Shown here piece by piece: positions 8,381 through 16,681 of a stretch of DNA of 60,490 nt. This stretch comes from Mesorhizobium loti (GTDB lineage Bacteria; Pseudomonadota; Alphaproteobacteria; Rhizobiales; Rhizobiaceae). The DNA is taken from contig NZ_PJRO01000007.1 of assembly GCF_002858745.1 (NCBI RefSeq), positions 1 to 60,490 of the forward strand, given 5' to 3'. The stretch's first letter is position 1. Each line of letters begins with the position of its first letter. The notes beneath the pieces were generated by a model. It was not told the DNA's origin. It worked only from the letters and a program-made list of their open reading frames with translations, and did no database searches. Both the position numbers and the translations under genes were made by a program.

Positions 8381-10411
8381 TCATCCGGCCCTGCGTTGCG
8401 GTGCGGGCCCGTTGAGCAGCCATTCGAGGTCCGCCTCCGACAGCGTTATGTCGAGCGCCTGCAGGCTGTCGTCCAGTTCAGCCAGTGTCCTTGGACCGAT
8501 CAGGGGAACGGACGGGAAAGGCTGTGCGAGCACATAGGCCAGCGCCACATGGATCGGGCTTTTGCCGAGACGGCCGGCCAGTTCGATCGCCCTGTCGCGC
8601 CGGGCGAAGTTGTCGTCGGAATACCAGACCCGCACCAGTTCCTCGCTGTCGCGCCTGTCGCGGCCGGCGCGCTCGGTGAAGAAGCCGCGCCCCTGGCTCG
8701 ACCAGGCAAAATTCGGCATCTGCCGTTCGACCAGCCACCGCCTCCAGGCCGCGTCCGAGGAAGCGACGCAGCCGTCCCAGATCGGCACCAGCATCTCGGC
8801 CAGCGAGAAGTTGTTCGACAATGCACCCGGGGCCTGCCTGCCGTTCTTTTCGGCATAGTCGATTGCCGCCCCCATGCGCTCGCGCGTCCAGTTGGAGCCG
8901 CCGAACGGGCCACGGATGCGGCCCGCTTGCACCTCGGCATCCATCGCATCGACGAATTCGCCGACCGGCACGTCCGGGTTGTCGCGATGCATGAAATAGA
9001 TGTCGACGTGATCGGTCTCCAGCCGGTCGAGCGATTGCGTGAGCTGCCGGCCGATCGCGTCGGGCGTGCAGAACGGCGTGTGGGCACCCTTGCCGATGAT
9101 CACCGACTCGTCGCGCGTGCCGCGGCTGCGCTGCCACTCGCCGAACAGTTTCTCGGTATAGCCGCCGCCATAGATGAAGGCCGTGTCGAAGAGGTTGCCG
9201 CCGGCCTCGAAGAAGGCATCGAGCAGGATCGCGCCGGACGAGAAAGTGCGGAAATCCTCGAAGCCCAGCGCGAGCACGGAAGACGGCTTGGCGACACCCG
9301 GGACCTGACGCTTCGGAATGCTCGTGCCGTTGCGGGCGAGCTTGCGGCCTGAAATCGTGTTGGGGCGACCACCCGCTTTCTCGATGCCGTATTCGAGGCC
9401 GATCGAGGCGCGCCATTTGTCCATGACGCGCAGATTGCCCAGGCTGTCGGCCCAGCCCATGCCCGGCCAGGCGAATTCCTGACCACCTGCCAGGATGGCG
9501 TCGCCTGCCGCATCGACTTCGAAGGAATAGAGCCAGCCCTCCTCGCGGACTTCGATCGCCTGCCTGCCGTCAGCAGTGACGACATCGATCCGGCCGGTGC
9601 CGCCCTGCTTGCCGGAGGCGAACCAGAAATTGGCTACCTCGATGCTGCCCCTGGTGCCGAAGATGCGCAGCACATTGTCCTGGGTGAGCGAAATGGAACA
9701 GGAGACCTCGGCGATGATGCCGTTGACGAATTTGAGCAATGCCGAAGCCCATTCGTCGACACCGGTGGCACCCAGATGACCGGCGCCGGCAACGCTTTCG
9801 GGATCGAGGAATGGCCTGCCTGCTGCCGCCCCAGCGATCAGGCGGGTCATGGAAACCGGATAGCCGCCGACATCGAGAATGCCGCCACCGGCGAGGTCAT
9901 TGGCATAAAGCCGGTGCTCGGGCATGACGGCCGGCATCGCATAGCCGAAGCTGGAACGGATCAGCCGCACCTCGCCGATAGCGCCAGCCTTGATCAAGTC
10001 GACCAGCTTCAATGTCTGCGGATGCAGGCGGTACATATAGGCCTCGCCGAGGAAGCGGCCGGCCTTGCGGGCGGCATGCATCATCGCATCCGCCTCGAAT
10101 GCCGTCAGCCCCATCGGCTTCTCGACCAGCACATGCTTGCCGGCTTCGAGCGCCTTGATCGCCCACTCGGCGTGGCCGGGGTGGGGCGTGGCGATATAGA
10201 CGGCATCGACAGCCGGATCTTCGAGCAGCGCATCATAACCCTGGAGGATGCGAGCGCCGGGAAAGGCTTCCGCGAGGCCCGGCTTGCCGGGATCGCGCGT
10301 GGCGATCGCCGCCAGCACGCCGGTGCGCGAATACGCGACCCCGCCGGCAAAAGCCCTGGCGATAGTGCCGGGCCCGATGATGCCCCAGCGGATCTTGTTC
10401 GACATGCTCAT
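8381..10411 (-). CDS. Fusion enzyme: Gfo/Idh/MocA dehydrogenase plus aldo/keto reductase
   Basis: 676 residues, twice the size of either family. Residues 1-345 form a Gfo/Idh/MocA oxidoreductase: dinucleotide fold GIIGPG (10-15) and the catalytic-lysine motif EKP (97-99). Residues about 370-676 form an aldo/keto reductase with the tetrad visible as D409 (FDTA), Y414, K441 (IIGKG) and H475 (YFMH). The start ATG 10411 has AGGAG six bases upstream. It sits inside a sugar ABC operon, so it probably oxidises or reduces the imported sugar or a derivative; two dehydrogenases in one chain could epimerise by oxidation and re-reduction. No stop or frameshift separates the halves. Confidence 0.88.
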   Translation of the reverse strand: MSMSNKIRWGIIGPGTIARAFAGGVAYSRTGVLAAIATRDPGKPGLAEAFPGARILQGYDALLEDPAVDAVYIATPHPGHAEWAIKALEAGKHVLVEKPMGLTAFEADAMMHAARKAGRFLGEAYMYRLHPQTLKLVDLIKAGAIGEVRLIRSSFGYAMPAVMPEHRLYANDLAGGGILDVGGYPVSMTRLIAGAAAGRPFLDPESVAGAGHLGATGVDEWASALLKFVNGIIAEVSCSISLTQDNVLRIFGTRGSIEVANFWFASGKQGGTGRIDVVTADGRQAIEVREEGWLYSFEVDAAGDAILAGGQEFAWPGMGWADSLGNLRVMDKWRASIGLEYGIEKAGGRPNTISGRKLARNGTSIPKRQVPGVAKPSSVLALGFEDFRTFSSGAILLDAFFEAGGNLFDTAFIYGGGYTEKLFGEWQRSRGTRDESVIIGKGAHTPFCTPDAIGRQLTQSLDRLETDHVDIYFMHRDNPDVPVGEFVDAMDAEVQAGRIRGPFGGSNWTRERMGAAIDYAEKNGRQAPGALSNNFSLAEMLVPIWDGCVASSDAAWRRWLVERQMPNFAWSSQGRGFFTERAGRDRRDSEELVRVWYSDDNFARRDRAIELAGRLGKSPIHVALAYVLAQPFPSVPLIGPRTLAELDDSLQALDITLSEADLEWLLNGPAPQRRAG

Positions 10412-10445
10412 GATGGTCTCCTAGATTGGCAGCAGGCTGGAACGG

Positions 10446-11279
10446 TCACTTGACCGCACCGGCCGAGATTCCAGCGATGAAATGGCGTTGCAGGGCGACG
10501 AACAGGACGAGCATCGGTGCGGTGAGCACCACCGCGCCGACCATGATGCCGCCCCAGGACACTTTGGTGAGGCCGATCAGGCTGCCCAGCGCCACCGGCG
10601 CGGTCATCATCTCCGGACGGCTGTTGACCAGCAGCGGCCACAGGTAATTGTTCCAGCTGTGCAGGAAGAGGATGATCGACAGCGCGGCGAGCGTGGGTCG
10701 TGTCATCGGCAGCGCGATGTGGAAGAAGGTACGCCATTCACCGATGCCTTCGACCCGTGCCGCATCGAAGACCTCTTCCGGCAGCATCGTGAAGGACTGG
10801 CGCATGAACAGCACGCCGAGCGAATTGAACAGCGGCGGCACGATCGGCGCGAACCAGCTGTTGGCCATGTTGAAGTCGCGCGCCACCATGATGAACTGCG
10901 GGATGACGACGACGAAATAGGGCAAGGTGATCGTGCCGAAGATGATGCCGACCACCGCCGTGCGGCCGATGAAGCGATAGCGGGCCAGCGCCCAGCCGGC
11001 CATCGAGGTGAGCGCCACCGACAGCAGCGTGTAGACCGACGCCACGACGATCGAGATCACCATGGCACGGATGAAATCGGTGTCGTGCTGCAGATTGGCG
11101 AAATTGTCGGCGAAGGCTGTCGACGGCAGCAATTGTATGGCCGAGCCGAAGATGCCGTCGTCGGGCAAGGTGGCGAAGACGAACATCGTCCACAGCGGGA
11201 ACAGCCAGATCAGCGCCAGCGGCAGAAGCACGGCGTGGAGTGCCAAAGCACGACCCGTCCGGGTGGTGAAAGACGGCAT
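10446..11279 (-). CDS. ABC sugar permease, MalG/UgpE type
   Basis: 277 residues, about six membrane segments. The cytoplasmic EAA loop reads DAARVEGIGEWRTFFHIALP, which contacts the ATPase. The start at ATG 11279 overlaps the stop of the upstream permease gene as TGATG, indicating translational coupling; an upstream ATG at 11303 lies inside that gene. It pairs with the MalF-type permease. Confidence 0.9.
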   Translation of the reverse strand: MPSFTTRTGRALALHAVLLPLALIWLFPLWTMFVFATLPDDGIFGSAIQLLPSTAFADNFANLQHDTDFIRAMVISIVVASVYTLLSVALTSMAGWALARYRFIGRTAVVGIIFGTITLPYFVVVIPQFIMVARDFNMANSWFAPIVPPLFNSLGVLFMRQSFTMLPEEVFDAARVEGIGEWRTFFHIALPMTRPTLAALSIILFLHSWNNYLWPLLVNSRPEMMTAPVALGSLIGLTKVSWGGIMVGAVVLTAPMLVLFVALQRHFIAGISAGAVK

Positions 11280-12157
11280 CAGCGGCGCTCCTTTCCGGCC
11301 CACATGTTGAGCAGCGAAAGCGCCATCGCGATTGCCGCGATGGTGTAGGCGATGGCCGACGCATAGCCGAAGTTGAACGACAGGAAGCCCTGCCGGTAGA
11401 GCAGCATGCCGAGCGTTTCCGTGGCGCCGCCGGGGCCGCCGCGATTGGTGATGAGAAACGGTTCGGTGAACAGCTGCATGGTGCCGATGATCGACAAGAC
11501 GATGCAGAACAGGATGATCGGCCTGAGCAGCGGTATGGTGATGAACAGGAACTGGCGCGTCTTCGAAACCTTGTCGAGGGTCGCCGCCTCGTAGAGGTCC
11601 TGGGGGATGGACTGCAGGCCGGCCAGGATCAGGATGGCGTTATAGCCGGCCCAGCGCCAGGTGACGGCAATGATGATCAGCGCCATCGCCGCGGTCGGGT
11701 TCGAGGTCCAGGAGATCGGCGCGATGCCTATCAGGGCCAGCAGCTTGTTGATGATGCCGAATTCGTAGTTGAACATCAGCCGGAAGACCGCGGCATAGGC
11801 GACTTCGCCGACCACGACGGGGGCAAAGAAGGCAAAGCGGAACAGGCCGCGCGCCTTGAGCAAAGGCGAGTGCAGCAGCACGGCCAGCACCGTCGCCAGC
11901 GCGATCATCACCGGCACCTGCACGACGAGGATGATCAGCGTGTTCTTCAGCGCATTGGCGAAGGCCGGATCGACCAGCAGGCGGCCCCAATTGGCCTGCG
12001 GCGCGAATGTCCATGGCAGACGGCGCGTGTTGAGAAACGACATCCAGAACGAGCTGATGATCGGCCACACCCAGAAGGCGAGGAAGATCAGCAGATACGG
12101 CGTCAGGAAACCGTAGGCGGTGAGTGTGCGGGGCCGCATTCCAACTCCACGAGACAT
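11279..12157 (-). CDS. ABC sugar permease, MalF/UgpA type
   Basis: 292 residues with six predicted membrane helices (first one around YLLIFLAFWVWPIIS) and an EAA loop, EAATLDKVSKTRQFLFITIP. It forms the inner-membrane channel with the product of the overlapping gene at 10446. The gene is separated from the binding-protein gene by 152 bases containing two palindromes, which may lower expression of the membrane genes relative to the binding protein, as seen in other importer operons. Confidence 0.92.
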   Translation of the reverse strand: MSRGVGMRPRTLTAYGFLTPYLLIFLAFWVWPIISSFWMSFLNTRRLPWTFAPQANWGRLLVDPAFANALKNTLIILVVQVPVMIALATVLAVLLHSPLLKARGLFRFAFFAPVVVGEVAYAAVFRLMFNYEFGIINKLLALIGIAPISWTSNPTAAMALIIIAVTWRWAGYNAILILAGLQSIPQDLYEAATLDKVSKTRQFLFITIPLLRPIILFCIVLSIIGTMQLFTEPFLITNRGGPGGATETLGMLLYRQGFLSFNFGYASAIAYTIAAIAMALSLLNMWAGKERR

Positions 12158-12186
12158 GAGACGCCGGCGACAGGCGTAGGGTTCAA

Positions 12187-12299
12187 GGGGCTAGAGCGTC
12201 CGCTGCGCGTCCGATTGAACGCTCTAGCCCCACTGCCGGCGCTGTCCTTGTTTGCGCGTGATCTTTGTCCGAAAAGTCTGCAACTTTTCAGGATCACGC
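12187..12299. repeat. Two tandem intergenic palindromes inside the importer operon
   Basis: GGGGCTAGAGCGT (12187-12199) pairs perfectly with ACGCTCTAGCCCC (12219-12231). A second palindrome with GCGTGATC / GATCACGC ends and a CCGAAAAGT...ACTTTTC core-like region lies at about 12256-12299. Both sit between binding-protein and permease genes. Confidence 0.75.
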
Positions 12300-12309
12300 C
12301 CTTAGGAGG

Positions 12310-13581
12310 TTACTGGGACAGGGGCAGACCTGTTGCCAATTCGATCTGCCTGGCAGCGTCGTCGAGGGCTGCCTTGGCATCCGGATAGCCGCCTTCGATG
12401 TATTTCAGCTGCGTGGCGGTGAGGATCTTGTTGGCGTCGGTGAAATAGGTCGTGCCACGGCTGGGCTTGACCTTGGGCAAGGTCGACAGGACGTCGACCC
12501 ACACTTTCTGGTCGCCCCAATAGGGCTGGCCCGATTGCACGTAGGGGTCTTCGAGCGCGCCCAGAAGCGACGGCACCAGCCCATAAGCCTTCAGCATGGT
12601 GACCTGCCCCTCGACCGTACCCAGCGCGTAGCTGGTGAAGGCGTAGGCGGCCTCCTTGTTCTGGGAGGTCTCGGTAATCGCCAGCGACGAACCGCCAAGG
12701 TTGGCCGCATGCGCACCGTCGGCCGAAGCGCTCGGCAACGGATAGACGCCCCATTTGCCGGCGAGATCGGGAGCATTGGAACGGATCGTGCCTTCATACC
12801 AGCCGCCGAAGATATGCGTGGCGACCTTGCCGGCCTTGGTGGCCTGGATCTTCTCGTCCCAATTGCCCGCGCTGACGAGCTTGGCGTCCTTCATCTTCTT
12901 GACGGCATCCAGCGCGGTGACGCAGCCGGGTTGGGTAACCGTGATCGAGGAGCCGTCCTGCGAGAAGTAGCCGCAGCCTTGCTCGTTCGAGATCATGCGG
13001 AAAAACTCGTCGTCGCCGTTGAGGTCGGCCTGGGTCATGATGACACCGGGATTGGCCTCCATGATCTTCTTGCCGGCGGCGACGAAATCATCCCAGGTCT
13101 TGATGGAAGCGGGATCAACGCCTGCCTTCTGGTAGTAATCGCGGCGATAGAACACCGTGACCGGACCGGAATCCCAGGGCATGGCATAGACCTTGCCGTT
13201 CGCCTCCAGTTCGACGCGCTTGAATTCGGGAAACAGCTGCGCCGTGGCATCGGTATAGCCGAGCGTCTTCAGGTCGGCGAAGCAATCCGGAAACTGGTTC
13301 CAGAAGATCTCGGCTTCCTGGTTTTCGACCGAGATGATGTCGGGCAGCCCGGCACCGCCGGCCGCGCAGCCGGCGAGCGTCTTGTCGAACACCTGCTGGT
13401 TGCCCAGATCCTGGACATTCACCTTCACATCGGGGTGCTTCTTGTTGAAGCCTGCGATCGTCTCCTTCAGCGACGAAGCGGCGATGTTCCAGCTCCAGAT
13501 CGTGATCTCGCCGGACTGGGCAAGCGCCGATCCTTGGCTGAGCGCAAGCGCCATCGCCGCGCACACGAGTGTGGTACGCAT
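12310..13581 (-). CDS. ABC sugar-binding protein (family 1 extracellular solute-binding)
   Basis: 423 residues with a Sec signal peptide (MRTTLVCAAMALALSQGSALA, cleavage after ALA). The mature N-terminus EITIWSWNIAASSL and the later segment WDSGPVTVFYRRDYYQKAGV are typical of carbohydrate-binding family 1 proteins. First gene of the importer operon (13581 to 7276). The AraC gene starts 246 bases away on the other strand, so the operon promoter and the operator should lie in 13582-13827. The ligand is unknown. Confidence 0.92.
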   Translation of the reverse strand: MRTTLVCAAMALALSQGSALAQSGEITIWSWNIAASSLKETIAGFNKKHPDVKVNVQDLGNQQVFDKTLAGCAAGGAGLPDIISVENQEAEIFWNQFPDCFADLKTLGYTDATAQLFPEFKRVELEANGKVYAMPWDSGPVTVFYRRDYYQKAGVDPASIKTWDDFVAAGKKIMEANPGVIMTQADLNGDDEFFRMISNEQGCGYFSQDGSSITVTQPGCVTALDAVKKMKDAKLVSAGNWDEKIQATKAGKVATHIFGGWYEGTIRSNAPDLAGKWGVYPLPSASADGAHAANLGGSSLAITETSQNKEAAYAFTSYALGTVEGQVTMLKAYGLVPSLLGALEDPYVQSGQPYWGDQKVWVDVLSTLPKVKPSRGTTYFTDANKILTATQLKYIEGGYPDAKAALDDAARQIELATGLPLSQ

Positions 13582-13827
13582 CCTGTTCCTCCCATTTCGA
13601 TTGCTCTCTCCCGGAGCAGGCCGAGATTAGCGGCTGGAAACCACCGGTCTCCCGCAAACGGAACATGAATTTGCCGAATGGTAAGATCGTGGCCCTTCGC
13701 AGTGTCGCCCCGCGCATCGGCCTGCGTGCATCACGGCTTTTGCCGACTGCCCTTCCATTGCGCTTGGGAAGGACCGCGCTACACTGGACGCGGTTCTTCG
13801 CTTGCAGAAACAGGAGCTCCCGGCTTG

Positions 13828-14703
13828 GTGGATGGCAAGAGTGCAGGCGGTTCTTACTGGCGTACCGGCGCAAGCACGGTTGAAGCCTCCCCCATGCAAT
13901 TGCAGATGTTCCACACCCACCCCGAGATCATGGAGGCCCCGCACTGGCACGCCCAGGTCGAGGTGAACTTCATCGTGCAAGGCATGGTCCACTACCTGAT
14001 GGCCGACCGCGAACTGGTGCTGACCAAGGGCGATCTGTGCCTGTTCTGGGGCGGCATCCCACACCAGATGGACTGGCGCAGCGACGATACGGTCTATGCG
14101 GGCGCCCATCTGCCGCTGGTGCATTTCTTCAGGCTGAATCTGCCCACCGGCGTCCAGCAGCACCTGATGGCGGGCCAGGTGCTGATCCTGCGCGCGACCG
14201 ATCCGGCCGACGGCTGCAATTTCGAGCGCTGGAACCTCTATGCCCGATCTGGCGATGCCACCAAGGCCGCGCATGCTGTGAACGAATTGCTGCTGCGGAT
14301 CGAACGCATGCGTTTCGAGCCCTATGAACTGCTGCCCGGCGCAGCGATCGCAGACACCGTCGGCGAATTCGATCAGCGCGCGTTGCCGTTGGCGTTGCGC
14401 ATCTGCGCCTACATCGCCGACAACTTCCGCGACGACATCAGCATCACCGACATCGCCGCCGAGTTCGCCATCCATCCCAAATATGCCATGAACGTCTTCC
14501 GGCGTTCCACCGGCATGACCCTCAACGAATACCTGAACCTTTTGCGCCTCAGCTATGCGCAGGCGATGCTGATGCGGGAGGACGCCAATGTCCTGCACAT
14601 CGCCATGGAAAGCGGCTTCGGTTCGCTGAGCGCGTTCAACAAATCCTTCCGCCGGCTGGCCGGCATGACGCCCTCCAGTTTCCGGCGTGCGGGAACCGCG
14701 TGA
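13828..14703 (+). CDS. AraC-family regulator with cupin sensor, MelR-like
   Basis: About 291 residues from GTG 13828; TTG 13825 is an equally good start, since AGGAG at 13812-13816 lies 8 to 11 bases upstream. The frame is open further 5' to an ATG at 13678, but that stretch is not protein-like. N-terminal cupin (HTHPEIMEAPHWHAQVEVNF) and two C-terminal HTHs (ITDIAAEFAIHPKYAMNVFRR; AMESGFGSLSAFNKSFRRLAGMTP). The layout resembles MelR-type sugar regulators. Divergent from the importer operon, which it most likely activates. Confidence 0.88.
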   Translation: MDGKSAGGSYWRTGASTVEASPMQLQMFHTHPEIMEAPHWHAQVEVNFIVQGMVHYLMADRELVLTKGDLCLFWGGIPHQMDWRSDDTVYAGAHLPLVHFFRLNLPTGVQQHLMAGQVLILRATDPADGCNFERWNLYARSGDATKAAHAVNELLLRIERMRFEPYELLPGAAIADTVGEFDQRALPLALRICAYIADNFRDDISITDIAAEFAIHPKYAMNVFRRSTGMTLNEYLNLLRLSYAQAMLMREDANVLHIAMESGFGSLSAFNKSFRRLAGMTPSSFRRAGTA

Positions 14704-14739
14704 GGATGCTTGCGAGCAGGCGACCTGTGGACAAGCACG

Positions 14740-15549
14740 TTACATCTTGAACATGCGCCTCAGCGACTGCGTGAAGGTCTCGTCATCCTGCTCGCGGCGC
14801 ATGTCGATGAACATCTTCGCGTCGTTGCCGCTCGGATAACGCAGTAGGTCCGCATCATCGGTGGCGGCCGCAAAGATCGTCTCGGCGACATCCGCTGTTT
14901 CCGCTGACGGCAGGGTGGCAAAGGCCTCCACCGTGCCCTTCACCAGCGCGGCATATTCAGGCATGGACTCGTCGGAACTGAAGACAAGCGAACGGCTGCC
15001 GAAGTCGGATTTGGTCATGCCCGGCTCGACAAGCTTTACCCGCACACCGATCGCGCCGAGCTCATAGGAAAGCGCCTCGGAGAGACCCTCCACCGCGAAC
15101 TTGCTGCCGTGATAGAGCGACCCGAGTGGGAACGCGACACGACCACCCATCGAGCTGATGTTGATGATCGTGCCGTGGCCGCGGCTGCGCATATGCGGAA
15201 CCACCGCCCTGGTGACCGCGAGCAGGCCGACGACGTTGGTGTCGAACTGCTTGCGGATGGTTTCGAGCGACGTCGCCTCGAGCGGGCCATAGGCGCCGAA
15301 GCCGGCATTGTTGACGAGAACATCGATCGCGCCGAACGCCCGCACGCCCTCGGCGACGGCATCGCGAATGCTTGCTTCATCGGTCACATCGAGACGCAAG
15401 ACGCGGACATTGTCGAATTGGTTGAGCTCGATCTCGCTCTCCGGCGTCCGCATCGTGGCGATGACGTTCCAGCCACGGGCCTGGAACAGCCTGGCCGTTT
15501 CCCGACCGATGCCGGTCGACGAGCCTGTTATGAGAACTGTCTGCGACAT
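14740..15549 (-). CDS. Short-chain dehydrogenase/reductase
   Basis: 269 residues. Cofactor motif TGSSTGIG (8-15), NNAG structural motif, active-site Ser in NISSMGG and the YHGSK catalytic Tyr/Lys pair are present: a classical SDR. The ATG at 15547-15549 has AAAGGAG directly upstream; an earlier ATG (15573) has no such site. Divergent from the LysR gene at 15746, a common regulator-target arrangement. Substrate unknown. Confidence 0.9.
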   Translation of the reverse strand: MSQTVLITGSSTGIGRETARLFQARGWNVIATMRTPESEIELNQFDNVRVLRLDVTDEASIRDAVAEGVRAFGAIDVLVNNAGFGAYGPLEATSLETIRKQFDTNVVGLLAVTRAVVPHMRSRGHGTIINISSMGGRVAFPLGSLYHGSKFAVEGLSEALSYELGAIGVRVKLVEPGMTKSDFGSRSLVFSSDESMPEYAALVKGTVEAFATLPSAETADVAETIFAAATDDADLLRYPSGNDAKMFIDMRREQDDETFTQSLRRMFKM

Positions 15550-15637
15550 GCTCACTCCTTTGCCCACCGGCATGCGGCTGGCACTTGCTTGCAGCCCAGG
15601 GATTTGGGCCTGCGATGAGTAGTATGTAGCAATTCCG

Positions 15638-15651
15638 ATTATGGAGATAAT
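15638..15651. promoter_or_regulatory. Candidate LysR operator, ATTAT-N4-ATAAT
   Basis: A perfect 5-base inverted repeat in the 196-base gap between the divergent SDR and LysR genes, flanked by GTAG and CTAC. AT-rich dyads of this kind are typical LysR recognition sites. Confidence 0.4.
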
Positions 15652-15745
15652 CTACCGGTATCGACAAGGGTCTTGAACCTGAGGTTCACAGTCGTAAGCT
15701 GCCACATTCACACATGCCAACGACGCTTTGGATCGGCACAAACAT

Positions 15746-16645
15746 ATGAATCGTAACCTGTTCGACGGATTGCCGCACTTCCTGGCTGTCGCGCGTCATG
15801 GCGGCTTCTCCGCCGCCGCGGAAGCGCTCGATATGAGCCCGACCGCGATGAGTAAGGCGATCCGGACACTTGAAACACGCTATCAGACCAAGCTCTTTCA
15901 GCGCACGACCCGTCAGGTGCGGCTGACGGAAGCCGGTGCGGAACTGTTCCAGCGCCTCAACCGCGCGGCCAACGAAATCAGCGATGCGCTCGAGTCCTTG
16001 GCCACGGCCCAATCCGTGGCGGCAGGCACGCTGCGCCTCACCATTCCCCGAAGCGCCATGCGCTATCCGATCCAGCCGGTGATCGAGCGCTTCCAGCTGC
16101 TCTATCCGAAGGTGGTGCTGGACATCTCGCTGAACGACGCGCTCGTCGATCTTGTCGCAGAAGGCTTCGACGCCGGCATCCGCCTAGGCGAAGCCATCGA
16201 CAAGGACATGATCGCGGTGCGGTTGACGCCGGAGAACAGGTGGGCCATCGCGGCAAGCCCCGACTATCTCGCCCGTTCGGGCACGCCAAGGCGGATCGAG
16301 GACCTGCCGCGGCACAAGGCCATCCTGTTCCGGTTTCCCTCCTCGCGGACGCTTCACATCTGGGAGTTCGAGCGCGGCGGGAAAACGATCCGTGTGAAGA
16401 TGCCCCTGCAGTTGATCGTCGACGATCGGCTGGCGCTCGTGCGCCTGGTGAAAGCCGGGATCGGGCTCGCCTACGTCCAGGAGCTGGAGGTCCGCGAAGA
16501 GGTCGAGCGCGGCGAACTGCAACTCCTCTTCGCCGACGAGATCGGCAAGGATGACGGCATCTTCCTCTATTTCCCTGCGGCGATGCAGAGCCAACCGAAG
16601 CTGCGCGCCTTCATCGATGTCGTTCGAACGATGCACAGCCGGTAG
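15746..16645 (+). CDS. LysR-family transcriptional regulator
   Basis: 299 residues. HTH at the N-terminus (HFLAVARHGGFSAAAEALDM, then SPTAMSKAIRTLE) and substrate-binding domain to the end (IRLGEAIDKDMIAVRL; GIGLAYVQE). ATG 15746 is taken; an in-frame TTG six codons earlier is possible. The divergent neighbour is the SDR gene, the likely target. Typical of the DsdC/CrgA-type subgroup controlling oxidoreductases, but the inducer is not predictable. Confidence 0.9.
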   Translation: MNRNLFDGLPHFLAVARHGGFSAAAEALDMSPTAMSKAIRTLETRYQTKLFQRTTRQVRLTEAGAELFQRLNRAANEISDALESLATAQSVAAGTLRLTIPRSAMRYPIQPVIERFQLLYPKVVLDISLNDALVDLVAEGFDAGIRLGEAIDKDMIAVRLTPENRWAIAASPDYLARSGTPRRIEDLPRHKAILFRFPSSRTLHIWEFERGGKTIRVKMPLQLIVDDRLALVRLVKAGIGLAYVQELEVREEVERGELQLLFADEIGKDDGIFLYFPAAMQSQPKLRAFIDVVRTMHSR

Positions 16646-16681
16646 CGATCGTCGCGGCGTGCTCAGATCTGCCTCGAGAAC

